From contig JAFEMH010002502.1 of assembly GCA_022495995.1 (NCBI GenBank), forward strand, positions 124,001 to 188,000: 64,000 bases of DNA. Direction: 5' to 3'. The notes under the pieces were generated by a model. That model saw nothing but the letters and a program-made list of their open reading frames with translations, had not been told where the DNA came from and did not search any database. Positions within the stretch are counted from its first letter, which is position 1, and each line of letters starts with the position of its first letter. This stretch comes from Adenophora triphylla var. japonica (lineage: Eukaryota > Streptophyta > Magnoliopsida > Asterales > Campanulaceae). A program made the translations under genes and the position numbers. Shown here piece after piece: positions 47,946 to 58,355 of the stretch.

Positions 47946-49652
47946 TAATTATTTTTTAACTGTCAACATAGTAAAATTCAATTTTGTTAATAAAAATTAT
48001 TAATTATTTATATTAGTTAGTAACCGGTGTAGGGGAGTTTTTTTTTTGTTTTTTCCAACTTTAAATCTAGGTCGCTCTTTGTCTTTTGAGAGATTAAATC
48101 TGAGCCACTCTTTGTGTGGCGGTTAGAGAGGTAGTAATGATTGATTTTTTTGTAAATATGTTAAAATTATAAGGGTATAATGAATGTTTTTTTTGTAAAT
48201 ATATAAATATTATGAGGGTATAAATGTCCGAAACACTGTTCACTTTTTTCCATTTATGGAATGACTCATTTGAAGTGGGACGTCCCAAAAAGGAAAGTGG
48301 CTCAATTGAAGTGGGACGGAGGGAGTAATTATTTTTTAACTGTCAACATAGTAAAATTCAATTTTGTTAATAAAAATTATTAATTATTTATATTAGTTAG
48401 TAACCGGTGTAGGGGAGTTTTTTTTTTTGTTTTTTCCAACTTTAAATCTAGGTCGCTCTTTGTCTTTTGAGAGATTAAATCTGAGCCACTCTTTGTGTGG
48501 CGGTTAGAGAGGTAGTAATGAATGATTTTTTTGTAAATATGTTAAAATTATAAGGGTATAATGAATGTTTTTTTTTGTAAATATATAAATATTATGAGGG
48601 TATAAATGTCCGAAACACTGTTCACTTTTTTCCATTTATGGAATGACTCATTTGAAGTGGGACGTCCCAAAAAGGAAAGTGGCTCAATTGAAGTGGGACG
48701 GAGGGAGTAATTATTTTTTAACTGTCAACATAGTAAAATTCAATTTTGTTAATAAAAATTATTAATTATTTATATTAGTTAGTAACCGGTGTAGGGGAGT
48801 TTTTTTTTTGTTTTTTCCAACTTTAAATCTAGGTCGCTCTTTGTCTTTTGAGAGATTAAATCTGAGCCACTCTTTGTGTGGCGGTTAGAGAGGTAGTAAT
48901 GATTGATTTTTTTGTAAATATGTTAAAATTATAAGGGTATAATGAATGTTTTTTTTGTAAATATATAAATATTATGAGGGTATAAATGTCCGAAACACTG
49001 TTCACTTTTTTCCATTTATGGAATGACTCATTTGAAGTGGGACGTCCCAAAAAGGAAAGTGGCTCAATTGAAGTGGGACGGAGGGAGTAATTATTTTTTA
49101 ACTGTCAACATAGTAAAATTCAATTTTGTTAATAAAAATTATTAATTATTTATATTAGTTAATGTAACCGGTGTAGGGGAGTTTTTTTGTTTTTTCCAAC
49201 TTTAAATCTAGGTCGCTCTTTGTCTTTTGAGAGATTAAATCGAGCCACTCTTTGTGTGGCGGTTAGAGAGGTAGTAATGATTGATTTTTTTGTAAATATG
49301 TTAAAATTATAAGGGTATAATGAATGTTTTTTTTGTAAATATATAAATATTATGAGGGTATAAATGTCCGAAACACTGTTCACTTTTTTCCATTTATGGA
49401 ATGACTCATTTGAAGTGGGACGTCCCAAAAAGGAAAGTGGCTCAATTGAAGTGGGACGGAGGGAGTAATTATTTTTTAACTGTCAACATAGTAAAATTCA
49501 ATTTTGTTAATAAAAATTATTAATTATTTATATTAGTTAGTAACCGGTGTAGGGGAGTTTTTTTTTTGTTTTTTCCAACTTTAAATCTAGGTCGCTCTTT
49601 GTCTTTTGAGAGATTAAATCTGAGCCACTCTTTGTGTGGCGGTTAGAGAGGT
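47755..49652. repeat. ~380-bp tandem repeat, about five copies, in Helitron F
   Basis: The landmark GGTTAGAGAGGTAGTAA occurs at 48121, 48502, 48883, 49261 and 49641 (spacings 381, 381, 378, 380); a diverged first copy begins near 47755. Each unit contains the right half of the MITE (GTGGGACGGAGGGAG), GTAACCGGTGTAGGGGAG and the Helitron 5' subterminal block (AAATCTGAGCCACTC then TTTGTGTGGCGG). Copies are almost identical, giving three nearly identical 64-89-residue shadow frames on the minus strand. Confidence -1.
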
Positions 49653-49807
49653 AGTAACCGTTGTAGCAGAGTGGAAAGTTAAAAACAAATTTATTTTTCA
49701 TATTCAATCCTAGCCACCAGTTATGTTTTCTCAAATTCAATCTTGGCCATCGATTGTGTGGCGGTTAGATGTGAGCTCTATTGTATTATAGATACCAACT
49801 AGCCAAC

Positions 49808-50690
49808 TGATGATGTCAAAATGTCGAATCAGCCCAAATCCAAGCGATCGGTATGCTCCGGCGATTGCTTAGCCTGAAAATAAGACAAAACACATAAACT
49901 AAGTCGGGGCTTCACCGGCGAAGGCCCTCCGGCGTGAGAGTAAGTTCACGGTTTGTAGAGAGAGAAACTAATTTGACAGAGTTTCGAAATATAAAAGTAA
50001 TGTACCAGAATATGGAAATTATGGCTTGTATTTATAATGATGGATCGACAGAATCCATGTTGAACTAGGAATGTAAAGAGATAAAATATAATCCTAGGAG
50101 AATTATATATGTTAAGGAGTCCTTGTTTGACTTGAATTGATGCAGATGGGTACAATCCTGATTGGATTATAACTACTTAATCCTTGTTTAAATTGGATTG
50201 CTAATACTGCTTGCCGGAAAGCCGAGGTGAATGAATTCCTTATCTCGTCACTTGCAGGTAAGCCGAGGTGAATGAATTCCCTCTCCTCGTAATATGAAGG
50301 TATTCCGATATGAAGATAATCCGAGATGAATGAATTTGTCTCCTCGTCATATGAAGATATGACGAGGTGCGAACTTTCCTCTCCTCGTCATACATGGCCG
50401 TCTCGGTCCATGATGAGCTGGGGAAGGAATGAGAAATATGGGGAGCCCGTAATGACAATATCAAGGCCGAGGGAGGCACCTCGTCCTGCAGAAAGGCGAT
50501 CTCGGCTTACGAGGGAGGTCTCCTCAGCCCTTATAGTTGGGCATTTATATTTGCTTGTTGGGCCTTGGTAAGCCTTGGTCGGCCTTGTTGATGCTGAGAT
50601 GGACGTACGAGAGACCCATGTCGTAACTTGAGATGGATTATGTTTATGGCCCAATCCACTTGGGTGCTTCCGAGGAGACACATGGTGAGG
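49808..50690 (-). repeat. Probable LTR of retrotransposon R3 (upper boundary uncertain)
   Basis: Low end TGATGATGTC follows host CCAAC (49803-49807). Minus-strand TATA box TTATAAATACAAGCC near 50024-50040. The U3 side carries repeated CCGAGGTGAATGAATTCC and an inverted repeat at 50343-50368. The higher boundary could be near TGTGTCTCCTCGG (~50690), but I cannot fix it without the second LTR. Confidence -1.
50343..50368. promoter_or_regulatory. Perfect inverted repeat in the R3 LTR
   Basis: CCTCGTCATAT and ATATGACGAGG, 11-bp arms separated by GAAG; CCTCGTCAT recurs at ~50384-50392. Comparable in placement (U3, upstream of the LTR TATA) to the motif cassettes in R1, R2 and the Tat element in C. 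Confidence -1.
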
Positions 50691-50790
50691 AGGCTCAAAC
50701 CAATGCCCAAACCGAGCAGAACACCCTTCCTATCATTGATGCTGAGACTGAGCACTTTTTGGAAGATCCCTTCGTAGATAAGGCCACTTA
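50670..50790 (+). pseudogene. Possible 3' tail of an antisense ORF in R3
   Basis: An open plus-strand frame reads EEAQTNAQTEQNT, then LPIIDAETEHFLEDPFVDKA and TAG at ~50790, followed by A/T-rich 3'-UTR-like DNA. Composition looks coding, and position and direction match the antisense ORFs of R1 and R2. No domain visible; low confidence. Confidence -1.
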
Positions 50791-50929
50791 GGAATTTTTT
50801 CTTTTCATGTAGTAGGGTAGGACCTTGTATGTCTTTTCATGAATATTAATGAAATGTCCTTTTCTTTCAATTCATGTGTTGATATTATTAACTGTTTGAA
50901 TGCTTGTTTGTGGGCTTTGCACAAGTACA

Positions 50930-51420
50930 AGTCTATTATTAGGGAGGAGCCGAGGAAGGTTCCTCATTCTTCACCCTTTGTTATAAGATGAGGAGGCTGG
51001 CTCACTCAAGGATTATGGCGATTTTGCCTACAAGTCATCAGGCCGAGGTGGGGTTCCTCGGTCTTGACTACGTACCTCAAGTCATTAGGCCGAGGAAGGC
51101 TCCTCGGTCTTGACTGTTGGGGTATTTTCTTCTTTTTCGTCTCCTTATGTCGAGGAAGATGACTTGTACACCGGATTTAGATGTGTGATGCCTGTAGTCT
51201 TGTCTTGACGTAAGGCAAGTCAACATGCCGAGGAGAGGTCCTTGGTCTTGACTGTTAGAGCCTGTAGTCATTGAGTCGAGGTGATTTCTCGTCAAGACGT
51301 GGGGCAAGTCATTAGGCCGAGGAAGGTTCCTTGGTCTTGACTGTTAGAGCCTGTAGTCATGAGTCGAGGTGATTTCTCGTCAAGACATGGGGCATGTACT
51401 TTGAAGAGTCGGGGAAAAGA
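50930..51420. repeat. Imperfect repeats in the R3 3' non-coding region
   Basis: Variants of TCATTAGGCCGAGGAAGG, TCCTCGGTCTTGACTGTT and AGAGCCTGTAGTCAT-GAGTCGAGGTGATTTC recur four to five times. No gene; typical of the region between pol and 3' LTR in Tat-like elements. Confidence -1.
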
Positions 51421-51584
51421 TCCTCGTCTTCCAGTGTTGGTGTCAGTAGTTGGTAGTTGTTTTGCATGTTGAAGAAGTAACTTTCATAAACTGAAGCTGA
51501 TTACATCGAATTGCAATCATACCATACTGAAACGGTAAAAGACTAATAAATAAAACTAATCTATTACAAAAAATGAACTAACAC

Positions 51585-52576
51585 TTAATGATAGTACTTT
51601 CGGAGATTGTCAGAATGCCACGGATGTTTGAGCTCTTTCCCCTCCTTAGTCTTCAGCCTGTATGTCCCTTCTCGAATGACTTGAGTTATAATGTAGGGAC
51701 CTTCCCAATTTGGGGAGAGCTTATTTTGTTCTGCCTTTCGACCAGTTGCTTCAATCTTTCTAAGTACCCAGTCACCTACTTGGAATAATCTTCTAATGAC
51801 CCTCTTATCGTGGTATGCATTGGTCCTTTGCTTGTAATTCACCATCCTCATCTGTGCAGCTAGTCATTTCCCATCTATCAGGTCTAGGTCTAGGAGCCTA
51901 CTAACCTTGTTGACTTGCTCATCATAATGGGAGTTTCTCACAGTGGGGATGGCCATCTCAGCTAGTGCCATAGACTTAGAATCGAAGGTTAATGCGAATG
52001 GGGTTTCTCGGGTTGGCCCCCGAGTGGTTGTGCGAACAGCCCATAAGGCTAGAGGAAGTTCGTCCAACCATCTGCCCTCGCGTCCTTCAAGGTTCTTAGT
52101 CAGGGCTGTTAGGACCAATTTGTTAGCAACCTCCACTTGTCCGTTGCCTTGAGGTCTACTCACAGATGACTTTGCGTGACGAACTCTTACTCTTGCCAAC
52201 TCCATTGTAAATGTCGTAGAGAATTGGAGTCCATGATCGGATACAATTGTGTGTGGGAGCCCAAATCGACACCAAATATGGTCGTGGACAAAGTTGATTG
52301 TGTTATCTTCCGTTATCTTGGCCAATGCTTTCGCTTCTATCCATTTGGAAAAGTAATCAAAAGCTACTATCACATATTTGAAATTGCCTCAGGCGGGAGG
52401 GAAGGGTCCGATGATGTCGATCCCCCACATGTCAAATGGCCATGTAGGTATTACAAGTGTCTGCTCAACTGCCGGTAGTCTAGGAATGTCAGAGAATCTC
52501 TGGCACTTATCACATTTTCTGACATAGGCTTGCATGTCCTCCCTCAAGTTTGGCCAATAATAACCAAGCGAGTAAA
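51585..52576 (-). pseudogene. Integrase fragment of LTR retrotransposon R3
   Basis: One minus-strand frame covers the end of the zinc finger (GYYWPNLREDMQAYVRKCDK), core WGIDIIGPFPPA (Asp), HTIVSDHGLQFS (Asp), RPQGNGQVEVANKL (Glu), and C-terminal GDWVLRKIEATGR to LSPNWEGPYIITQVI, ending NLRKYYH. Internal TGA stops at 52389-52391 and 51864-51866. The frame is cut at 52576 by the LTR of R1, so the finger His residues and the rest of pol lie on the far side, off the window. Ty3/gypsy type; dead copy. Confidence -1.
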
Positions 52577-52944
52577 TGTGCGCTCGCCCGCGAAATTTTG
52601 GTTTTCCAATGATGAAAAAGAAAAGGAGTCGCCACGCCATGTTTTAGAGGTACACTTTGAAAAACCTTTGAAAGAGAACGGGTTCGGGGGTCAGGTTAGT
52701 TGTTGGGAAGAACCGAGAGTTCACCCAACACGCCTCGTCCGTAGATGAGTCTTTCTAATCAAACATCCAAGTAATCCATAAGTGTGTGCAATCATTGATA
52801 ATAAATAAGTGTAGTAAACATGAATTTTATTGATTTGGAAAGAGACTTACAACTTGTGAACCAATTATTCAGGGAGGCCACATCCCCATTACAACAAATC
52901 AGAACAGATTACAAAAGGAAAGGATTCCTGCAAACAGACATAGT

Positions 52945-53025
52945 GTGTCGCGTGACACAGGACGTGCCTGGCCAGATGTGTCGGGTGACACAGGATCTAA
53001 CCAGTCACCATGTATCGCATGACAC
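52945..53025. promoter_or_regulatory. GTGTC-NNNN-GACAC motif cluster in the R1 LTR
   Basis: GTGTCGCGTGACAC (52945), GTGTCGGGTGACAC (52978) and GTATCGCATGACAC (53012), spaced 33-34 bp, on the R/U5 side of the TATA box. Confidence -1.
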
Positions 53026-53668
53026 ACAATGCCCATCTGCAGGAACTTACAAGCTTGAACACAATAGCAACAATAATCAATACAGATCCAATTGATCAAT
53101 CAGATTAGCTTCGAAATATAGAATTAACAACAATTCAACCACGGGAGTGTGGATATGGAGAGATCCATACTCCCTTGGGATCTAAATAACAATTTCACCA
53201 AATATACAACAATGAACACTCAATTATTCAGATCAACCAAGTTAAACAGAGAGATTGCGATTGGGATTCAATAATCTAGACAGATAGAGTCTGATTACTG
53301 AATCCAAGGGAGGTAAAACAATGGAATTATCCAATTATCAAGGTAGGAGAGAGAGGGAAAAGGGGGTGGAGAGTGTTACCCTTGTTGATTCCATGAATTC
53401 TATATCCAGTTAGATACAGAACCTTTCAACAGCAGCTTCTGGTCCTGGAAAGCTTGAGAGGATCAGTAGATGGTGGATCTAAGAGGTGATGGAGGAAGTG
53501 GGTTGAATTGGAGGGAATTGGAGGTAGGTTAGGGGTAGGAGAGAGAGAGGTGTGTGTTTAGTGTGTGTGTTACGTTGCAATTTCTGCAGAGTAACAGTAT
53601 GTGAAATTCTGGATCTCTTTCTAAGAGGGGAAGGGTCTTATTTATAGGCTGCAGTTGATGGTCACCAA

Positions 53669-53722
53669 GTGTCGCACGACTTTCTGTAACCATTTTCCAA
53701 GCCTCGATTTGTCGCGTGACAC
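53669..53722. promoter_or_regulatory. GTGTCGCACGAC / TGTCGCGTGACAC motifs upstream of the R1 LTR TATA box
   Basis: GTGTCGCACGAC at 53669-53680 lies about 21 bp upstream (in minus orientation) of the TATA box 53648-53639; TGTCGCGTGACAC follows at 53710-53722. The first version recurs exactly at 55065-55076 before the antisense PMD ORF. Confidence -1.
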
Positions 53723-53982
53723 AAGGTGTCACAATCTCTTTTGGCGCCAAAACCAGTTTCTGGAACATTCAGGGAAACTACCCAAAAGGTCCAAAAAGGT
53801 TTTATTCCCTGGGGTTCCTTTAGCATGAGCAAAGTACCAAAGGTACTTCCTTCGCGGGAAAGTTATGAAATGTTTTCGGAAGTCTCGGGATAGGCCGGGA
53901 ATTTACCAAAACGCCCCTTAATGCAATTTTATCACATTAAAATGCACCTAAAAGGGTCGCGAATTGGGTTAGCGTACTTACA

Positions 53983-54254
53983 GAGCCCCTCGAAAACGTC
54001 ACTTTTGGAAAAAGTGAGGTTGTCGATAAAATAAGACCCAATCCCAATGAGTGGCAAGGGATAAGGCGGAGGGCTGGACGGTGATCTGGGGAGATCGGAT
54101 GGCTGGACCTTTTGAGAAAGGATTCCTACGTATCCCTAAAAGGGAATCAAGCCAAATCGTAGTTCGGAAACGAGACTGATGAGAAGCAAGATAGAGTAGA
54201 GATGTGCCTTCATACCTTTCCTGTGCTTACCTGTAGCTGCCTGAGGAGCTGGTG
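53983..54254 (-). other. R1 polypurine tract and conserved Tat 3' block
   Basis: CGAGGGGCTC (minus, 53992-53983) directly before the LTR is the likely polypurine tract. GGATTCCTACGTATCC (from 54119) followed by GGGAATCAAGCC is the conserved block also seen in R2 and in the Tat element of C. Confidence -1.
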
Positions 54255-54720
54255 CTTCTGCGGGTGGTGAGTAGCTGCCGGAGGGTCTCATGCTACTGCC
54301 GTCGGTGCAAGGTTGTAGCTGTCGGAGGGACTCATGCTGCAACTAGTGGTGGTCTTCGTGGATGCCGGAGGGACTCATACCACTGGGTGTTGGGTTGTAG
54401 CTGCCGGAGGGACTCATGCTACTGTTGATAGTCTTCGTGGATGTCGAAGGGACTCATACCACTGGGTGTTGGGTTGTAGCTGTCGGAGGGACTCATGCTA
54501 CTGTTGATAGTCTTCGTGGATGCCGGAGGGACTCATACCACTGGGTGTTGATGCAGGGTAGCTGCCGGAGGGACTCACGCTACTGCTGATAGTCTTCGTG
54601 GATGCCGGAGGGACTCATACCACTGGGTGTTGATGCAGGGTAGCTGCCAGGGGACTCACGCTACTGCTGCTGTTGGGGATAGGTGTAGCTGCCGGGGGAC
54701 TCACGCTACTGTTGTTGGTG
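54255..54720. repeat. ~77-82-bp tandem repeats in R1
   Basis: Units built from TAGCTGCCGGAGGGACTCAT, GCTACTGTTGATAGTC, TTCGTGGATGCCGGAGGG and ACTCATACCACTGGGTGTTG, about four to five copies with small differences. Non-coding; 54721-55060 has no recognised gene. Confidence -1.
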
Positions 54721-55064
54721 GCTTGCTGGTGCTTTGCCGAGTGCAGGACGGTCTTTGCTGACGGTTGGCTTTTGGGGTCTTGAGCTTTGCTTGGTAGGAC
54801 GGGGTTTTTGCTTGCTAGGGAGCGGGCTCTTGCTGGTGCTTTGGCGGCGAGGCCACTGATCTTGGTGCGCATTACTGGGGAGACTAAAATAGATACGGAT
54901 TTTTTTGTCTCGGTTTTGGATGAGGGCCAGTCTTCGAGGGTTGATGAGGCTCAGTTGATCATTGTACCCTGTGGGGGAAACTGCAAAGCATGCCTCAGGG
55001 GTTAAAGTGCAAAATATCAGATCACAGGGGTGGTTTTTGGAAAATCTGGCCAATGAGTCACGTT

Positions 55065-55076
55065 GTGTCGCACGAC
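55065..55076 (+). promoter_or_regulatory. GTGTCGCACGAC motif upstream of antisense PMD ORF of R1
   Basis: Identical 12-mer to 53669-53680 in the LTR promoter; 166 bp before the PMD ATG at 55242. The matching motif pair in R2 is 161 bp before its ATG. Confidence -1.
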
Positions 55077-55241
55077 TACATAAAGCTCATGGACAGATCC
55101 TTATAACGCTGAACAGTCACCATTTTGAAAACATATTTCAGAGGGAGACGAGCGGTTTTGATAGGGGAGACCATCTATTCGAATGAATTCAAGGGAAATC
55201 CAGTGAATCAAAGGTGTTGATTTAGTTTTTAGCTTGCAACT

Positions 55242-56930
55242 ATGCCTCCTAGGGCACGTCCCACGAAGAAGGGACCTCAACAGGCTCAGTTAGCTGCTCG
55301 AAGGAAGAATGTTCAGCGGAATCAAAGGCCGTTCATCCCTCAGGCAGTGAGAGGAGAATTCTATCCGCAACTCAAAGAATACACTTCCGTGCCCAGGAAG
55401 AAAAATACGATATTTCTGTAGCTTTTGCCTATTATTGCATTGAAAAAAGGTTCGAGCTTTTCCTGCGAAATTATGAATTTGCTGCATGGTTTTGAGCTAT
55501 GAGAAATCATGAATGCATGTTAAATGTTTTAACCCTAATTTTACTTGGAGAAGTATGAAATTGCAATTAGGAACAATTTATTAACATGCTTCTTTTGAAA
55601 ACGATATTCATACCTGTGCTGTGTTTACCTGCAGGAGTTGCGCACCAGAGACTCACCAGAGGTCGTTGGTCGGCTATGGGATCTCTTGCCCGGCAGCCAG
55701 GAGATGGAGCATTCGCCGAAGGGCTTGATATATGCTGCCGGGCTGGGTCTGTTCTTTGAGATGGCGAAGGCCATCAAGGATACTCAGCGGAGCGTGGGGC
55801 TAGTGAAGGCGTTTCGAGAATTTTGGTGGGAAACTACCCATTCTTTTCATTTTTCCTGGGGGGAGGCGACGGTCACGCCGTATGACTTCGCAGCTATCAC
55901 CGGTCTTCCCTTTACTGCTCAGTCATTATATCCGAAGGAGCCTGCACTTGCAGATGATCCTTAGCCTCCCACTGAGGCAAACTTCATGGAGCTGGTTGGT
56001 TTTTTTCCCAAGGATAAGAAGGGGAACGGGTATGAGCTAGGGGAGCTTCACGGTCACATTATCGTACAGAGCAGGGATTACCCGGCTGATCTGGCAAATA
56101 CTGAGGAGGGCCGGCTGAGGGCTAGGAGGTTGGCTAGGGCTTTTGTATGGGTTGGCTTCTATGACATGCTTTTTATTAATGGCACGTCTTCTGCTCTGAT
56201 TTCATTGTTGAATCTTCTGAGGGATTGGGATACTGTTGGGACTTTGTCCTGGGGAGAGGCAGGACTCGCTGAGCTATACTTGGCTTTGGATGATGTCAGC
56301 AGAGGGGAGGCGAAGTCCTTCAACTGCTGCCATTTAGCTTTTGAGGTATTTCTCAATCTGACCCCATCTTTTTGAATATTCTTTCTTTCTGTCATCTCTT
56401 ACTGTCATTCTGACTTGCTTTGATCCTTCTTTTCCAGGTTTGGGCTTATGAGATCATCGGTTGTTATGCTTGGCGGGTTCAGGAGGCGTACCCGGTCACT
56501 ATGTTTCCTGCCATGAGGCGCTGGGTGAAAGACGCGCGACAGAAGGTCTAGATAGCGGATATCAAGGGACATGTGACGGCTTCTTACCCTGACACTATGA
56601 TCTACTTGCGAGGGACTCCCGGGAGTCTGAATCTGTTTCCCTGGGTTGACCGATATGCTGGGTTTGATCTGGGATATGCTTTACATCTTACCGAGTGCCG
56701 CAAGCTTTTGGTAGGTCTGTCTGGTGATGCACTGTATCTGGGAGAGCGTGTCTGCAGACAGCACGGCCCTGGTAGCATTGCTAGAGTCCCGGTTGATCCT
56801 CCGGCGGGTATATGGTTTCCTCGAAAACTAGAGGATGTGGCTGGATTGATCCAGGGGGAAGCTGCGTTCAACTATATTGCTGAGGGAGATTATGGAGCTT
56901 TCGTGACTACGAGGTTGAGGTCACCGCAGG
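55242..56930 (+). pseudogene. Antisense plant mobile domain (PMD) gene of R1, truncated
   Basis: Three exons on the strand opposite to the retrotransposon: 55242-55346 (35 codons, MPPRARPTKKG..., phase-0 donor GTGAGA), 55635-56345 and 56438-56930. Exon 2 has the PMD core (PF10536 type): EFWWETTHSFHFSWGEATV, TPYDFAAITGLPF, SWGEAGLAELYLALD. Exon 3 starts VWAYEIIGCYAW and ends TRLRSPQ, where the LTR of R2 (56931) cuts it. TAG stops at ~55962 in exon 2 and ~56549 in exon 3. PMD proteins are plant-specific; host members (MAIN, MAIL1) act in silencing and genome stability, and PMD ORFs are known in Tat-type elements, often antisense. This copy is dead. Confidence -1.
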
Positions 56931-58355
56931 TGTGAAATAGCCCGGATCCGAGAGGCAGCGCGCTCACGCCCTGGCATCTGGCATTTCGCCCGCCTTGCGG
57001 CGTTTGTTTCGTTGGTGGAGGTGTCTCGCTGTGTTTTGCTTTGTAGAGTCTCCACGCCGTTTTTATTATTAAGCCCAAAACATTGAAAAAGGGCATCAAT
57101 TTAAAAATAATAATAAACTGTTTTTTGTGTGATGAGATTTGAGTTCGGAGGTCAGATGACTCCTCGGGAAGAGAATATTAGAATCTTAGAGCTCACCCGA
57201 GTCGCCTCGTAAAAACGAGTCTTTCGGATACCCCTAATATTCTTTAACTGTTGTGTGTGTGTGTGTGTGCTTTTTAAAAATGCATGCTGTATCGGATGTC
57301 TACATAGTACACTATGTATTGAAATGTATTGAAATAGTGTAGGAAGGAAGCCTTACCAATGTTGGTTCATGTCTGTCTTCCGCTGGGGAATAGTGTTTGA
57401 GGATGGAATAGTGCTCCGGGACGGACCGGGATTGCTTCGGGAGGGGCCAGTTGTCTGCGGACAGAGTTTCGACGTGAGTTGAGATTGTAGGCTGCGTTCG
57501 GGCAGAGGTTCGGCGTGCGTTGGGATGGCAGGAGTCACTCGGGCAGAGTTTCGGCGTGCGTTGGGATGGCAGGAGTCACTCGGGCAGAGTTTCGGCGTGC
57601 GTTCAAGCTACCGGTTTGACTCGGAAAGAGCCGGGACACCTTGGAAAGACCAGGCAAGGCCTCGGAGTACCACGAGGGGCCTCAGAGTACCTCGAGAGTG
57701 CCTCGGGGCAGCGCGGGAGCGTCGCGGGAGTGCTCGGGGAGGCTTCGGAGCACCACGAGGAAGCTCGAAAGGCCTCAAAAGGATCCGAAAGGGGCCGGGA
57801 TTGCCTCGAGAGGACTTAGAGGGGTGCCAGAAGGCTAGGGGAAGAAGAGAGAAGAGGGAGGTGTGAATGAAATGGGAGGGGGAGCCCTCTATTTATAGTG
57901 GTAGATTTCGTGCAAAGAGGTCCGTACGGACCTCCTAGGTTATCCAGAATTTTAGTTTTCCTCGATTTGAGGGAATATGTGATAATTGTGAATATTCTGG
58001 AATGATGGTGTCCCCTGTGCAAAGAGGTCCGTACGGACCATCTTGGCATGCAAAGAGGTCCGTATGGACCAACCATGCATGAGGGTAATGATTTTCTCCG
58101 GGATTTGAGGGAATATTGTGGACTTTAAGGGGATTCAGTAATTATTGCAACAAAGAGGTCCATACGGACCTTATTTGCTTCTCCAATTTCCTGAAAATTC
58201 CCAAAAGGTCCTTTTGTCCCTTTTTATCCCAGGAAGGCTCCTCCCTTGGTTTGGTTGAGGGTTTTTGAGTACTAGAGGTCTTCGAGACTGTGTTTGTGAG
58301 TCTGCGGTGTTTCCCATGTGCTCGAAAGAGGGTGATCCAGATTGGGGTACTTACA
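56931..58355 (-). repeat. 3' LTR of Tat-like retrotransposon R2
   Basis: Minus orientation: TGTAAGTACCCCAATC at 58355 to GGGCTATTTCACA at 56931, preceded by GAGGGGCTTC. TATA box CTATAAATAG at 57898-57889. Four copies of a 14-bp palindrome upstream of the TATA. Inserted in the R1 PMD gene, presumed target GCAGG (56926-56930). (GT)n at ~57252-57270. Repeated GGAGTCACTCGGGCAGAG and CGTGCGTTGGGATGG at 57500-57605. Short frames are shadows. Confidence -1.
57919..58170. promoter_or_regulatory. Four GGTCCGTACGGACC palindromes in the R2 LTR promoter
   Basis: Perfect 14-bp palindrome at 57919-57932 and 58026-58039; one-base variants at 58057-58070 and 58157-58170; all preceded by CAAAGA. The first is 21 bp upstream (minus sense) of the TATA box. 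Two more perfect copies lie before the antisense PMD ORF (60799, 60830). Confidence -1.

Larger units (their letters stand above)
9307..49792 (-). mobile_element. Head-to-tail array of five minus-oriented Helitrons (A, B, C, D, F)
   Basis: Five elements of one orientation abut directly: A 9307-12066, B 12067-14564, C 14565-29380, D 29381-47044, F 47045-49792. At each internal junction the 3' terminus of one element (CTAG or a near variant) is followed immediately by the 5' TCTATA of the next, with no host base between. Only the outermost ends have the canonical host flanks (T at 49793, read as A on the minus strand; A at 9306, read as T). C, D and E carry later nested insertions. No element encodes a Rep/helicase, so all are non-autonomous. 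Confidence -1.
47045..49792 (-). mobile_element. Helitron F
   Basis: Most 5' member of the array. 5' TCTATAATACAATAGAGCTC from 49792 with host T (A on minus) outside; 3' hairpin 47059-47075, terminal CTAG 47048-47045 abutting the 5' end of D. Contains a Stowaway MITE and a 380-bp tandem repeat. 47076-47580 is non-coding. Confidence -1.
52577..53982 (-). repeat. 3' LTR of Tat-like retrotransposon R1
   Basis: Minus orientation: TGTAAGTACGC at 53982 to GCGAGCGCACA at 52577. Preceded by GAGGGGCTC. TATA CTATAAATAA at 53648-53639. Contains PBS-like TGGCGACTCC (52634-52625) and the GTGTC...GACAC motif set. It sits in the integrase of R3 with presumed target GTAAA (52572-52576). Short frames in it are shadows. 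Confidence -1.

Noticed and set aside
48094..49428. Three nearly identical minus frames of 64-89 residues as a gene family
   Set aside because: They lie in the 380-bp tandem repeat across a MITE half; identity comes from the repeat.
47755..49652. CRISPR-like or bacterial repeat array
   Set aside because: Contiguous 380-bp tandem repeats without spacers in plant Helitron DNA; the 51-bp and 28-bp arrays likewise have no spacers.
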